A program made the translations under genes and the position numbers. From Tardiphaga sp. P9-11 (GTDB lineage: Bacteria; Pseudomonadota; Alphaproteobacteria; Rhizobiales; Xanthobacteraceae), in the NCBI RefSeq assembly GCF_008329525.1, contig NZ_NPKQ01000001.1, forward strand, positions 1,116,001 to 1,180,000: DNA of 64,000 nucleotides. The letters run 5' to 3'. Below the pieces are notes generated by a model that saw nothing but the letters and a program-made list of their open reading frames with translations, made no database searches and was not told where the DNA came from. Positions 44,055-53,291 of this stretch are shown here, one piece after another; positions within the stretch are counted from its first letter, which is position 1; every line of letters begins with the position of its first letter.

Positions 44055-45193
44055 CTGCGCCGTTGAAGCATTCCGACCCGATCACAGTGGACGTCGCACT
44101 TGCTGACCGCGCCTATGACATCGTCATCGGCCGCAATGTGCTGCCGTCGCTTGGTGCGCGTATCGCGAAGCTGCGGCCGGGCGTGCGGACTGCGATCGTG
44201 ACCGACAGGACCGTCGCCAAGCACTGGCTGGCCGCGACTGAGGCTTCGCTTGCGGCCGCTGATATTCCGACCTCGCATATTGTCGTCGATGAAGGTGAGA
44301 GCTCGAAGAGCTATGCCGGGCTCGAAAAAGTCTCCGAAGCGCTGATCGCGGCGAAGATCGAGCGCAATGATCTCGTCATCGCGCTGGGTGGCGGCGTTGT
44401 CGGCGATCTCGCCGGCTTTGCCGCGGCGGTCGTGCGGCGCGGCGTCGATTTCGTGCAGGTGCCGACGTCACTGCTGGCGCAGGTCGACTCGTCTGTTGGC
44501 GGCAAGACCGGGATCAATTCGCCGCAGGGCAAGAATCTGCTCGGCGCGTTTCACCAACCGGTGCTGGTGGTGGCCGATACGGCCGTGCTCGATACACTGT
44601 CGCCGCGGCAGTTCCGCGCCGGCTATGCCGAAGTCGCCAAGTATGGCGTGCTCGGCGATGCGGCGTTCTTCACCTGGCTTGAGGCCAATCATGCTGACAT
44701 CATGCGCGGTGGTGCGGGGCGCGAACACGCCATCGCCACCTCGTGCCGCGCCAAGGCTGGCGTCGTGTCGCGTGACGAGCGCGAGAATGGTGAGCGCGCG
44801 CTGCTCAATCTCGGCCATACGTTCGGCCATGCGCTGGAAGCGGTGACCGGTTTCTCCGACCGGTTATTTCATGGTGAGGGTGTATCAGTCGGCATGGTGC
44901 TGGCGGCGGAGCTGTCCGCGCAGCTCGGCATGATCGCCGAGAAGGATGCGACCCGAGTGCAACATCATCTCGCCGATGTGGGCCTACCGACAAAGCTGCA
45001 GGACATCGCCGGCTTTGCGCAGGAAGGTCTCGCGGACGCGGACACGTTGATGGCGCTGATGGCGCAGGACAAAAAGGTCAAGCGCGGCAAGCTCACGTTC
45101 ATTCTTCTCGAAGCCATCGGTCAGGCCGTCATCGCGAACGATGTCGATCCCGCGACGGTTCGCGCCTTTCTGCATCAGAAGCTGACGGGATAG
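44051..45193 (+). CDS. aroB: 3-dehydroquinate synthase
   Basis: A 380-residue enzyme that cyclises DAHP to 3-dehydroquinate using NAD+ and a divalent metal, the second step of aromatic amino acid synthesis. NAD-binding DEGESSKSYAGLEKVSEAL and GGGVVGDLAGFAAAVVRRGVDFVQVPTSLLAQVDSSVGGKTGIN are clear. Metal ligands include Glu in GYAEVAKYG and the His of LNLGHTFGHALE and FHGEGVSVGM. The gene follows aroK by overlap. Confidence 0.96.
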   Translation: MTAPLKHSDPITVDVALADRAYDIVIGRNVLPSLGARIAKLRPGVRTAIVTDRTVAKHWLAATEASLAAADIPTSHIVVDEGESSKSYAGLEKVSEALIAAKIERNDLVIALGGGVVGDLAGFAAAVVRRGVDFVQVPTSLLAQVDSSVGGKTGINSPQGKNLLGAFHQPVLVVADTAVLDTLSPRQFRAGYAEVAKYGVLGDAAFFTWLEANHADIMRGGAGREHAIATSCRAKAGVVSRDERENGERALLNLGHTFGHALEAVTGFSDRLFHGEGVSVGMVLAAELSAQLGMIAEKDATRVQHHLADVGLPTKLQDIAGFAQEGLADADTLMALMAQDKKVKRGKLTFILLEAIGQAVIANDVDPATVRAFLHQKLTG

Positions 45194-45248
45194 ATTTGAT
45201 CGTGTCCGGCTTGGGAGTCACCAACGCCGGCACCGTCGCAGGACTTTC

Positions 45249-46598
45249 ATGAATTCGATTACCGTCAATCTGCTGATCGCGATCTTCCTGCTCGCCGCCA
45301 ACGCGTTTTACGTGGCGGCGGAGTTTGCGCTGGTCAAAAGCCGCGGCTTCCGCGTCAAGAGCATGGTCGAGCAAAACCGCTTCGGCGCGCGTCTGCTGCA
45401 GAATATGATGGGCAATATTGAAGCCTATCTGGCCTGCTGCCAGCTCGGTATCACCATGGCATCGCTGGGACTCGGCTGGGTTGGTGAGCCCACGGTGGCC
45501 GCACTGTTGAAGCCGGTGCTCGATCCGCTCGGCCTCTCGGAATCCGCGCTGCATTTCACCTCGTTCATCACCGGGTTCCTTGTCTTCTCGTCGCTGCACA
45601 TCGTGATCGGGGAGCAGGTGCCGAAGACGCTGGCGATCCGCCAGCCGGAGCCGGTGTCGCAATGGATCGCCTATCCGCTCTACGCCTCCTACATCCTGTT
45701 CTATCCGCTGAACTGGCTGCTCAATGCGGCGTCGCGCGGCACGCTGGCCCTGCTCGGCGTGCAGGAAGCATCGCCACATGAAATCCTCACCGGTGTGGAG
45801 ATCGAAGGCCTTGTCGGCGAATCCGCCGAACATGGCGGCATCGCGTCAGGCGAGGCCGAATATATCCAGAACGTGTTCCGTTTCGGCGATCTCGCGGTGT
45901 CCGACGTCATGGTTCATCGCACGGCTATGGTAACGCTGAATGCCGATCTGCCGTCCGAAGAACTGGTCCGCGAGGTGCTGGCCACAGAGTACACCCGCAT
46001 TCCCCTGTGGCGCGAGAAGCCGGAAAACATCATCGGCGTGCTGCACGCCAAGGATCTGCTGCGCGCGATCCGCGCCGTTGATGGCGAGACCGCAAAGATC
46101 GATGTCGCCAGCATCGCGCTGCCTCCGTGGTTCGTGCCGGAAATGCGCCCGCTGTCGGATCAGCTCAAGGCGTTCCGCCGCCGCAAGACGCACTTCGCGC
46201 TCGTCGTCGACGAGTATGGCGAAGTCGAAGGCATGGTGACGCTGGAGGATCTGCTCGAGGAGATCGTCGGCGACATCTCGGACGAGCATGACGTGGTCGT
46301 CGCAGGCGTGCGCGCGCAGGCCGATGGTTCGGTGGTGGTCGATGGCTCGGTGCCGATCCGCGACCTCAATCGCGCCATGGACTGGCATCTTCCGGATGAT
46401 GAAGCGACCACGGTGGCCGGTCTCGTCATTCACGAGGCACGTTCCATCCCCGAACGCGGGCAGAGCTTTACCTTCTACAACTTCCGCTTCCGCGTGCTGC
46501 GCCGTGAGCGCAACCGCATCACCGCGCTGCGCATCGGGCCGGTGCCGACCGAGCCGGAAGTGCCGGAGAAAAAGCCGCGGGCCGGGACGTCGTTCTAG
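45249..46598 (+). CDS. CNNM/CBS/CorC_HlyC hemolysin-family membrane protein
   Basis: A 449-residue inner-membrane protein with a DUF21 (CNNM) transmembrane domain (about 1-200, starting ITVNLLIAIFLLAANAFYVAAEFALVKSR). Two CBS domains follow (about 210-330; VSDVMVHRTAMVTLNADLPSEELVREVL, and LVVDEYGEVEGMVTLEDLLEEIVGDI). The C-terminal CorC_HlyC domain (about 345-435) comes last. Relatives transport magnesium, or affect cobalt resistance; the word hemolysin is historical. It follows aroB by 55 bases, as in related genomes, and may be cotranscribed with it. Confidence 0.92.
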   Translation: MNSITVNLLIAIFLLAANAFYVAAEFALVKSRGFRVKSMVEQNRFGARLLQNMMGNIEAYLACCQLGITMASLGLGWVGEPTVAALLKPVLDPLGLSESALHFTSFITGFLVFSSLHIVIGEQVPKTLAIRQPEPVSQWIAYPLYASYILFYPLNWLLNAASRGTLALLGVQEASPHEILTGVEIEGLVGESAEHGGIASGEAEYIQNVFRFGDLAVSDVMVHRTAMVTLNADLPSEELVREVLATEYTRIPLWREKPENIIGVLHAKDLLRAIRAVDGETAKIDVASIALPPWFVPEMRPLSDQLKAFRRRKTHFALVVDEYGEVEGMVTLEDLLEEIVGDISDEHDVVVAGVRAQADGSVVVDGSVPIRDLNRAMDWHLPDDEATTVAGLVIHEARSIPERGQSFTFYNFRFRVLRRERNRITALRIGPVPTEPEVPEKKPRAGTSF

Positions 46599-46676
46599 CC
46601 CTCAGCCGGTCCGGTTCTTGCTTTTGCTTTATTCCATGAGCTGCCATTCCATTGAATGGCGCAACTGGAGCGAGCG

Positions 46677-47642
46677 ATGAACAAGTCCTGGCGATTGTCC
46701 TGCGTATTGGCCGCTGTGTTGATGTCCGGCACTGCGCTGGCCGACACCAACTGGCCGATGAAGCCGATCAAGGCAGTCAATCCGTTCGGTGCCGGCAGTG
46801 CGGGTGACGTGGTCCCGCGCCTTTTCTTCGAAAAACTGAGCACGGAGCTCGGGCAGCCGATCGTGATTGAAAATCGCGTGGGTGCGGGCGGCTCGGTGGG
46901 CACCGGCGCGGTCGCGAAGAGCGATCCGGATGGCTACACCTTGCTGTCGCAGACAAACGCCATCTCCATCGCGCCCGCGATCTTTCCCAACCTTAACTAC
47001 GACACCACCAGGGAGCTGTCCTCGGTGGTGATGATTGGCTATGCGGCCAATGTGATGATCGTACCGAACGAGCGGCCGTGGAAAACGATTCAGGATTTCT
47101 TGGTCGCAGCGAAGACCAAGGGCACCGTGATCAATTACGGCTCGGTGGGTGTCGGCAGTGCCGTGCATATCAGTTCGGAAAAATTCCGCGCCGCCGCCGG
47201 TTTCGAGGCCACGCATATTCCCTATCGCGGGGGCTCCGAAGTGATCACCGATATCATCGGCGGCCGTATCGATTTCTATTTCTGCCCGCTGGCTACGGCA
47301 CTTCCACTCATTCGTGAAGGCCAGGTTCGCGCGCTGGTGGTGTCGACGCCGACCCGGGTGCGTGATCTGCCCGATGTGCCGACGCCGATCGATGCGGGCC
47401 TCAAGAATGCGGACAGTTCGATCTGGTTCGGCGTATTCGTCCCGTCGAAGACTCCGCCGGAGATCATCGAGAAACTCTATGTGACCGGCACCAAGGTGCT
47501 GAACACGGCCGACATGCAGGCTTCGCTGAAGAAGATTGGCGTCGAACCGATGCCCATGAAGTCATCCGAGATGGATGCTTTGCTCGTCAAGGAGATCGCC
47601 GACAACAAGGTGCTGCTCAAAAGCGAGGTCGTAGCCAAGTAG
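46677..47642 (+). CDS. TctC/Bug family periplasmic binding protein, paralogue 1
   Basis: A 321-residue solute receptor of the tripartite tricarboxylate transporter (TctC/Bug) family. Signal peptide MNKSWRLSCVLAAVLMSGTALADTNWP. Signatures: NPFGAGSAGDVVPRLFFEKLSTELGQPIVIENRVGAGGSVGTGAVAKSDPDGYTLL and YGSVGVGSAVHISSEKFRAAAGFEATHIPYRGGSEVITDIIGGRIDFYF. Bug proteins bind small carboxylates such as citrate, terephthalate or nicotinate. No TctA or TctB membrane genes are nearby, which is common for this expanded family. GGAG lies six bases before the ATG. It is followed by a closely related gene. Confidence 0.92.
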   Translation: MNKSWRLSCVLAAVLMSGTALADTNWPMKPIKAVNPFGAGSAGDVVPRLFFEKLSTELGQPIVIENRVGAGGSVGTGAVAKSDPDGYTLLSQTNAISIAPAIFPNLNYDTTRELSSVVMIGYAANVMIVPNERPWKTIQDFLVAAKTKGTVINYGSVGVGSAVHISSEKFRAAAGFEATHIPYRGGSEVITDIIGGRIDFYFCPLATALPLIREGQVRALVVSTPTRVRDLPDVPTPIDAGLKNADSSIWFGVFVPSKTPPEIIEKLYVTGTKVLNTADMQASLKKIGVEPMPMKSSEMDALLVKEIADNKVLLKSEVVAK

Positions 47643-47648
47643 GCAGGC

Positions 47649-47680
47649 TGCCGGCCTTGTCAGTACGGGTGAGGCCGGCA
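47649..47680 (+). terminator. Stem-loop between the two Bug paralogues
   Basis: TGCCGGCC (47649-47656) pairs with GGCCGGCA (47673-47680) with a 16-base loop. A weak T-tract (TCGTCCTTTG) follows. It could terminate or attenuate transcription from the first paralogue before the second. Confidence 0.5.
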
Positions 47681-47819
47681 TCGTCCTTTGTCTGGGCTGG
47701 ATCACCGCGCGTTTGGGCGTTGTTTTAGGCTTCAAACGGTCCGAAACTTGCTTCGTTGTCGCCGATTGGCCCGATCACTGGGCCGCCATTCCCTGTGGAT
47801 GGTATTATTGGAGCAAGTA

Positions 47820-48779
47820 ATGAATAAGCTTATGCGGTGGTCGTGTGTGTTCGCCGGTGTGCTGTTGTCGTCCGTCGCGGCGCAGGCCGAAAGCAACTGG
47901 CCGAGCCGCTTGATCAAGGCCACCATCCCGTTCGGCCCCGGTAGCGCGACCGACGTGGTGCCGCGGATCTTCTTTGAGCGCCTTGGCCCCGAACTCGGTC
48001 AGACGATCGTGGTCGAGAACCGTGTTGGCGGCGGCGGTTCGATCGGCACCAACGCGGTGGCGAAGGCGGAGCCGGACGGCTACAGCATCTTGGCGCACTC
48101 CTCAGCGCTGGCGATCACGCCGGCGATCTTTCCGAACCTGCCTTATGACACGTCGAAGGACCTGTCGTCGGTCATCATGATCGGCTCTAGCCCGCAAATC
48201 ATGATCATTCCGAAGGAGCGGCCCTGGAAGACCGTGGACGATTTTCTCAAGGATGCGAAAGCCAAGGGATCGCAGATCAATTTCGGTTCGGTGGGCGTCG
48301 GCAGCGCCGTGCATATCAGTGCCGAGAAATTCCGCCTCGCTGCCAATTTCGAAGCGACCCACGTGCCGTATCGCGGCGGTCCGGAAGTGATCGCCGATAT
48401 TCTCGGTGGCCGCATCGACTTCTACTTCTGCCCGGCGGCGACCGCTTTGCCGCTGATCCGCGAAGGGCAAGTGCGTGCACTGGTCGTCTCCACCGACAAG
48501 CGCAGCAATGAATTGCCCGACGTGCCGTCGATGACGGAAGTCGGTCTGAAGGACGGTGTCAGCGAGAGCTGGATCGGCGTATTCGTGCCCTCCAAGACGC
48601 CGCGCGAGATCGTCGACAAGATGCATGATGCTGGCGTCAAGGTGCTGGCCAAGCCGGAGATGCAGGCAGCGCTGAAGAAGATCGGCGTCGAGACTGTGCC
48701 GATGCAGCCGAATGCGATGGACGACCTCGTTGCGAAGGAAGTCGCTGCGAATATCGAGTTGCTGAAGAATGTAAAGTAA
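47820..48779 (+). CDS. TctC/Bug family periplasmic binding protein, paralogue 2
   Basis: A 319-residue paralogue of the preceding gene. Signal peptide MNKLMRWSCVFAGVLLSSVAAQAESNWPSR. Most of the mature chain aligns without gaps, including FGSVGVGSAVHISAEKFRLAANFEATHVPYRGGPEVIADILGGRIDFYFCPAATALPLIREGQVRALVVST. The leader also resembles that of the first gene (CCATTCC, then GGATGG, then TTGGAGCAAG). This looks like a tandem duplication including the promoter. Divergence lies mainly in the N-terminal lobe loop and C-terminus. GGAGCAAGTA precedes the ATG. The ligand is unknown. Confidence 0.92.
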   Translation: MNKLMRWSCVFAGVLLSSVAAQAESNWPSRLIKATIPFGPGSATDVVPRIFFERLGPELGQTIVVENRVGGGGSIGTNAVAKAEPDGYSILAHSSALAITPAIFPNLPYDTSKDLSSVIMIGSSPQIMIIPKERPWKTVDDFLKDAKAKGSQINFGSVGVGSAVHISAEKFRLAANFEATHVPYRGGPEVIADILGGRIDFYFCPAATALPLIREGQVRALVVSTDKRSNELPDVPSMTEVGLKDGVSESWIGVFVPSKTPREIVDKMHDAGVKVLAKPEMQAALKKIGVETVPMQPNAMDDLVAKEVAANIELLKNVK

Positions 48780-48785
48780 CAGGGC

Positions 48786-48822
48786 GATCTGACCTCTCCC
48801 CGCAATCGGGAGAGGTCAGATC
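48786..48822. terminator. Palindrome between convergent Bug gene and livF
   Basis: GATCTGACCTCTCCC (48786-48800) is perfectly complementary to 48808-48822, with a 7-base loop. It fills the gap between the second Bug stop and the livF stop, overlapping the last base of livF. There is no T-run on either side. The CTCTCCC/GGGAGAG core links it to other palindromes in this window. Confidence 0.7.
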
Positions 48823-49532
48823 TATCCGCCGAGATAAGCTTCGCGGATTCGCGGATCGTCTGCCAGGACCGCAGCTGGGCCTGATAATGTGATGGAGCCT
48901 GTCTCAAGCACGAAGGCACGTGCAGCCACTTCCAGCGCCATCGCTGAATTCTGCTCCACCAGCAGCACGCCCAGACCCGTGCGCTTGTTGAGTTCGACGA
49001 TCTTGTCGAACACTTGCTCGATCACGATAGGCGCCAAGCCGAGTGACGGCTCATCGAGCATCAGCAGGCTCGGCCGCGACATCAGCGCGCGCCCGATGGC
49101 CAGCATCTGCTGCTCGCCGCCGGAAAGTGACCAGCCTCCCTGCTTGATGCGTTCCTTCAGGCGCGGAAACAGTTCGAACACCAGCGCGAGATCATCTTCG
49201 ACTTCGGCCTTCCTGGAGGGCCGCGATGCCGTGCCGGTGATCAGGTTTTCGCGCACGGTCAACCCCGGAAAAATCCGGCGACCTTCCGGACAATGGGCGA
49301 GGCCGGCTCCAACGATGGTTTCCACGGCCGTGCCGTGAATGTTTTCGCCCTTCCACGAAATCGTGCCCGATGTCGGCCGCAGCAGGCCGGAGATGGTGCT
49401 GAGCGTCGTGGTCTTGCCGGCGCCATTGCCGCCGATCAGGGCAACGATCTCGCCCATCTCGACACTGAAGGAGATGCCTTTCAGCACCTCGATATGACCG
49501 TAGGAGACGCGGAGGTTGTCGATCTTAAGCAT
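48822..49532 (-). CDS. livF: Branched-chain amino acid type ABC transporter ATP-binding protein LivF
   Basis: A 236-residue ATPase of the LivF class. Walker A GGNGAGKTT (34-42), ABC signature SLSGGEQQMLAIGRAL, Walker B LLMLDEPSLGLAPIV and the family mark AHCPEGRRIFPGLTVRENL. It pairs with LivG to power uptake through LivH and LivM. Its start overlaps the livG stop by eight bases. It is the last gene of a complete five-gene operon running from 53269 to 48822. Confidence 0.92.
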   Translation of the reverse strand: MLKIDNLRVSYGHIEVLKGISFSVEMGEIVALIGGNGAGKTTTLSTISGLLRPTSGTISWKGENIHGTAVETIVGAGLAHCPEGRRIFPGLTVRENLITGTASRPSRKAEVEDDLALVFELFPRLKERIKQGGWSLSGGEQQMLAIGRALMSRPSLLMLDEPSLGLAPIVIEQVFDKIVELNKRTGLGVLLVEQNSAMALEVAARAFVLETGSITLSGPAAVLADDPRIREAYLGG

Positions 49533-50304
49533 GGCGGTGCCGCCTGCCGAGATAGGCCTCGATCACCAATGAATTTCGTTGCACGTCGGATGGCGCGCCT
49601 TCCGCGATCTTCTTGCCGAAATCGAGGACGGCAACGCGGTCGCTGATCCCCATTACCAGTCGCACATTGTGCTCGACCAGCAATACGGTGATGCCCTTAC
49701 CCTTCAGCCTCGCGATGGTATCGAGCAGCGTCATGCTCTCGGTCATGTTCATGCCGGCCGCGGGTTCGTCGAGCAACAGCACCTTCGGTTTCGAAGCCAG
49801 CGCGCGCGCAATTTCCAGCAGGCGTTGCTGCGCGTAAGGAAGTTGTGTGGGACGATCATCCGCGCGTCCGGCGAGGTCGACGATCTCCAGCGCCTCGCGC
49901 GCGGTATTCTCGATTTCCGCCTCGTGCTGCCGCTGAGTCGCGGTCGACAGCATGATGTCGCACATCGACATCGGCGCGTTGCAGGCGGCGGCGACTTTCA
50001 CGTTTTCCAGCACGGTGAGATTGGAAAACACCCGGATGTTCTGGAATGTGCGCGCCAGCCCGAGCCGCGCGATGCGATGTGGCCTGAGGCGAAATATCTC
50101 CTTGCCGTCAATGCGGATCGAACCGGCGTCGGCATGCGAGGCGCCCGACAGTGCATTCAGCAGCGTGGTCTTGCCGGACCCATTGGGGCCGATGATCGCC
50201 TGCACGATACCTTTGGGGACATCGAGATCGACGCTGTCGAGCGCAACAAGGCCGCCGAAGCGGCGTGTCACGCCGCGTGCGGTGATGATCGCCTGATCCG
50301 TCAT
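49525..50304 (-). CDS. livG: Branched-chain amino acid type ABC transporter ATP-binding protein LivG
   Basis: A 259-residue ATPase of the LivG class. Walker A is GPNGSGKTT (39-47). The Q-loop region LARTFQNIRVFSNLTVLENVKVAA and the signature, here LPYAQQRLLEIARAL (weakened from LSYGQQR), are as in the class. Walker B is VLLLDEPAAGMN and the switch His lies in LLVEHNVRLVMGISD. The start at 50304 overlaps the livM stop by four bases (ATGA); the frame is open further upstream but within livM. Confidence 0.92.
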   Translation of the reverse strand: MTDQAIITARGVTRRFGGLVALDSVDLDVPKGIVQAIIGPNGSGKTTLLNALSGASHADAGSIRIDGKEIFRLRPHRIARLGLARTFQNIRVFSNLTVLENVKVAAACNAPMSMCDIMLSTATQRQHEAEIENTAREALEIVDLAGRADDRPTQLPYAQQRLLEIARALASKPKVLLLDEPAAGMNMTESMTLLDTIARLKGKGITVLLVEHNVRLVMGISDRVAVLDFGKKIAEGAPSDVQRNSLVIEAYLGRRHRHA

Positions 50305-51239
50305 CGCGCACCTGCCCAGCGCGGCAGTCGCGCGGCCAGAGACGCGAGGCCGCCGGGAGCAAGCACGATGATGGCAATGACGCCGAGGCCGTAGAGCACG
50401 AGGTACCATTGCCCGAGAAACCGCAGCGCCTCCGGCAGGATGGTGAGGCCGACAGCACCGATGATGCAGCCGGGGATCGAGCCCATGCCACCGACGATCA
50501 ACATGGTCATTAGCAGGATGGCCTGGGTGCCGGAGAAACTGTCCGGGCTAATGAAGCGGATCGATGAGGCATAGAGGCAACCGGCGAGGCCGGCATAGAC
50601 CGCGCCGATCATGAAGGCGATCAGCTTGGTGCGCGTGGTGTCGACGCCGCTCTGTTCAGCGGCGATCTCGGAATCCTTGGTGGCAATCATGGCGCGGCCG
50701 AGCGACGACTGCCGGATACGGGCGGCGACTAATGCGGCGAGCCCCAGCACTACGATCAGTAAGTAGTAATGCTGGATCTGTCCCTGCGGGCCGATGCCGA
50801 ACACGCTGATGCCGGGAATGGCGCGCAGGCCCGAGGTGCCACCGGTCACAGGCTCCCAATGGACGATGATCAATCTGATAATCTCGCCGAAGCCGATCGT
50901 GGTCATTGCGAGATAGTAGGTCCGCAACCGCAAGGTGGGCAGGCCAAGTACCAGACTGGCGGTCATCACGATGATGACCGACAGGAACGGCGTTGTGATC
51001 CAGGGCAGGCCGGCTTTGGTTGCGATGCCTGTCGTGTAGGCGCCGAGGCCGTAGAATGCGGCCTGACCGAAATTGATCTGGCCGACCCAGCCGGTCGCGA
51101 AGTTCAGGCCGAGCACGACGATGGCATTGAGGATGGCAATGTTCAGGAGCTGGATGACGTAGTTGTCATGGGTCGCTGCCGGGATCAGCAGCGCCACGAC
51201 AGCGCCAAGTGCGAGCGGAAGCCAGTTTTTCACCGTCAC
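50301..51239 (-). CDS. livM: Branched-chain amino acid type ABC transporter permease LivM
   Basis: A 312-residue permease with about nine helices. Family blocks are LNFATGWVGQINFGQAAFYGLGAYTTGI, YYLAMTTIGFGEIIRLIIVHWEPVTGGTSGLRAIPG, and the EAA-type cytoplasmic loop SSLGRAMIATKDSEIAAEQSGVDTTRTKLIAF. The start is GTG, overlapping the livH stop (GTGA). A second in-frame GTG two codons later is also possible. Together with LivH it forms the membrane channel. Confidence 0.92.
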   Translation of the reverse strand: MTVKNWLPLALGAVVALLIPAATHDNYVIQLLNIAILNAIVVLGLNFATGWVGQINFGQAAFYGLGAYTTGIATKAGLPWITTPFLSVIIVMTASLVLGLPTLRLRTYYLAMTTIGFGEIIRLIIVHWEPVTGGTSGLRAIPGISVFGIGPQGQIQHYYLLIVVLGLAALVAARIRQSSLGRAMIATKDSEIAAEQSGVDTTRTKLIAFMIGAVYAGLAGCLYASSIRFISPDSFSGTQAILLMTMLIVGGMGSIPGCIIGAVGLTILPEALRFLGQWYLVLYGLGVIAIIVLAPGGLASLAARLPRWAGAR

Positions 51240-52102
51240 ACCTTCTCGCTGCTCTTCTCGCCGAATAATCCGCGCGGCCAGGCCACGAGCACGCCGATCA
51301 TCACGATGAAGGCATAGGCATCGCGGAAGTTCGAGGAGATGTAGCGCGCGCCGAAGGTTTCGATCAGGCCGAGGAACAAGCCACCGATCACGGCACCCGG
51401 CAGGTTGCCGAATCCGCCGATCACGCTGACGACGAAGCCCTTGAGGCCGAGGCTTCCGCCCATGGTGGGCTCAGCGAGAAAGATTGGGGCCACCAGAAGG
51501 CCGGCAATGCCGGACAGGATCGCGCCGAACGCAAAGGCCACTGCGATGGTGCGGTTGACCGGAATCCCGACCAGCCGTGCGGTGTGCAGATCCTGCGCGG
51601 TGGCCTGCATTAGAATGCCGAAGCGTGTCCTGGTGAGCATCAGATACTGCAGCAGCAGAATCACGGCCAGTGTGCCGAAGATGAAGAGCTGATGCATCGA
51701 GATGATAACGCCTGCGAATCGCAGCGGCGGGCCGCGCACCGGCGAGGGCAGCGACACCGGCAACGGCCCCCAGACGATCAGCGCGATGTTCTCAAGAACG
51801 ATTCCCATCGCGATGGTGGTGAGGATTACCAGGAATGGCGGACGGCCGCGCAGCGGGAAGTAGACCAGCACCATGAAGACGATGCCGATCAGCGCCATTG
51901 CCAACATGGTGGAAGCCCAAGCCAGCGCCATCGGCAGCTCATGCGTCACCGCGCCCGAAATGCCGATAAAGGCACCGAGCATCAACAACTGTCCCTGCGC
52001 GAAATTGACGATCTGGACGGTGTTGAAAATCAGCAGCAGGCCGAGTGCCACGAGAGCGTAGATGCTCCCGAGCGCCAGGCCGTTGACGACGAGCTGGCCC
52101 AT
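51236..52102 (-). CDS. livH: Branched-chain amino acid type ABC transporter permease LivH
   Basis: A 288-residue permease with about eight helices. Family blocks: LVVNGLALGSIYALVALGLLLIFNTVQIVNFAQGQLLMLGAFIG, and RTRFGILMQATAQDLHTARLVGIPVNRTIAVAFAFGAILSGIAGLLVAPIF, which contains the EAA-type loop. It begins seven bases after the livK-type stop. The ribosome site is weak, consistent with translation coupled to the upstream binding-protein gene. Confidence 0.92.
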   Translation of the reverse strand: MGQLVVNGLALGSIYALVALGLLLIFNTVQIVNFAQGQLLMLGAFIGISGAVTHELPMALAWASTMLAMALIGIVFMVLVYFPLRGRPPFLVILTTIAMGIVLENIALIVWGPLPVSLPSPVRGPPLRFAGVIISMHQLFIFGTLAVILLLQYLMLTRTRFGILMQATAQDLHTARLVGIPVNRTIAVAFAFGAILSGIAGLLVAPIFLAEPTMGGSLGLKGFVVSVIGGFGNLPGAVIGGLFLGLIETFGARYISSNFRDAYAFIVMIGVLVAWPRGLFGEKSSEKV

Positions 52103-52108
52103 GAAGTC

Positions 52109-53269
52109 TTAGAACCCGCTCTCTTTGATCGGTCCGGTGAATTCGGGGGTCTTGCCCTTGTTGCGGTAGATGCCGAGTGTATGGGTGAGATCGCCATTGG
52201 CGTCCGCCTGATAGGAAATCAGCATGCCTTTGAAGTCTTTGGTGGCAGCCAATGCATCGCGGATCGCCGGCTTGTCGCAGCCGACCTTCTCGATGATCGA
52301 TTTCAGCATGTAGACGGAGTCGTAGTAGGAGACTGTGAAATTGTCGGCAGGTACCTTGTATTTGTCCTGCACGCGCTTGGCCCAATCCAGGATTTTCGGA
52401 TCGGTCGAGGTCTGCGGGATCATGCCGCCGATCGCATAATTGCCATCGGCCTCGGCCGCGGAGAGATTGTTTAGTGTTGTCTGGGCGACGATGCTGGTAT
52501 TGCCGATGGTGGTGAGCTTGATGCCGAGATCACCCATTTGCTTCAGCACCAGCGTGATGTCGGAGGGACGACCGAACAGGATCAGGCTATCGGCGCCCTT
52601 GTCCTTGATCTCCAGAAGTTGTGCGCTCATGTCCTTGTCAGACGGCGCGTAGGACGCCGTGGCGACCGGCGTGACATTGAGTTTGGCGAGTGCCGCCTGA
52701 ATGCCCTTCGACGCGCCGAGGCCGTAATCGTCGGCTACGACGAGAATGCCGGGCTTGGTCTTCTTCAGCGACTTCACGAGATATTCGGGGATCAGGTCGG
52801 CGAGCTGACCGTCATGGGCATGGGTGCGGAACAGCCACTTCGAGCCCTGCGCGGTCACCTTGGCATTTGTCGCGCCGACGATGAACGGCGTCTCGGACTT
52901 GTTGACGCTCTCGGTCTGCGCGAACACATGCGGCGAGATCATCGACGACATGATGACCAGCGGCTTGCTCTCGATGATGCGGTTCATCGCATTCAGCGCG
53001 TCGGTCGAAGAGGCGCCGGTGTCCTCGGTGGTGAGCGCGATCTTCTTGCCGGCGATGCCGCCCGCCGCGTTGATTTCATCGACGGCGAATTCGGCGCCGT
53101 TGCGCGCCTGCGTGCCGAGCAGCGCGAGGTTGCCCGTCAGCGGCGTGGTCAATCCTAACGGGATCGTCGCCGGGCAGGCCGCCACATCGGCCTTGGCAGT
53201 GTTGGTGACACCGATCAGGCACAGCAGCGCTGCGCCTGTCATCATCGTTCTGGAGAATCCCTGCAACAT
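52109..53269 (-). CDS. livK: Branched-chain amino acid type ABC transporter substrate-binding protein
   Basis: A 386-residue periplasmic binding protein, first gene of the complete Liv operon. Signal peptide MLQGFSRTMMTGAALLCLIGVTNTAKADVAAC. The Peripla_BP_6 signatures are IPLGLTTPLTGNLALLGTQARNGAEFAVDEINAAGGIAGKKIALTTEDTGASS and YYDSVYMLKSIIEKVGCDKPAIRDALAATKDFKGM. A pair of cysteines (Cys32 and one near 345) may form a disulphide. AGGGAACG precedes the ATG at 53269; the frame stays open to 53350 over an AT-rich leader with a palindrome. The ligand is probably an amide, amino acid or related compound processed by the enzymes encoded divergently. Confidence 0.9.
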   Translation of the reverse strand: MLQGFSRTMMTGAALLCLIGVTNTAKADVAACPATIPLGLTTPLTGNLALLGTQARNGAEFAVDEINAAGGIAGKKIALTTEDTGASSTDALNAMNRIIESKPLVIMSSMISPHVFAQTESVNKSETPFIVGATNAKVTAQGSKWLFRTHAHDGQLADLIPEYLVKSLKKTKPGILVVADDYGLGASKGIQAALAKLNVTPVATASYAPSDKDMSAQLLEIKDKGADSLILFGRPSDITLVLKQMGDLGIKLTTIGNTSIVAQTTLNNLSAAEADGNYAIGGMIPQTSTDPKILDWAKRVQDKYKVPADNFTVSYYDSVYMLKSIIEKVGCDKPAIRDALAATKDFKGMLISYQADANGDLTHTLGIYRNKGKTPEFTGPIKESGF

Positions 53270-53291
53270 CGACGTTCCCTGGTTACACTCA

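Noticed and set aside
45249-46598. A true hemolysin
   Set aside because: The name comes from a historic annotation; the DUF21, CBS and CorC domains point to ion transport, not a toxin.
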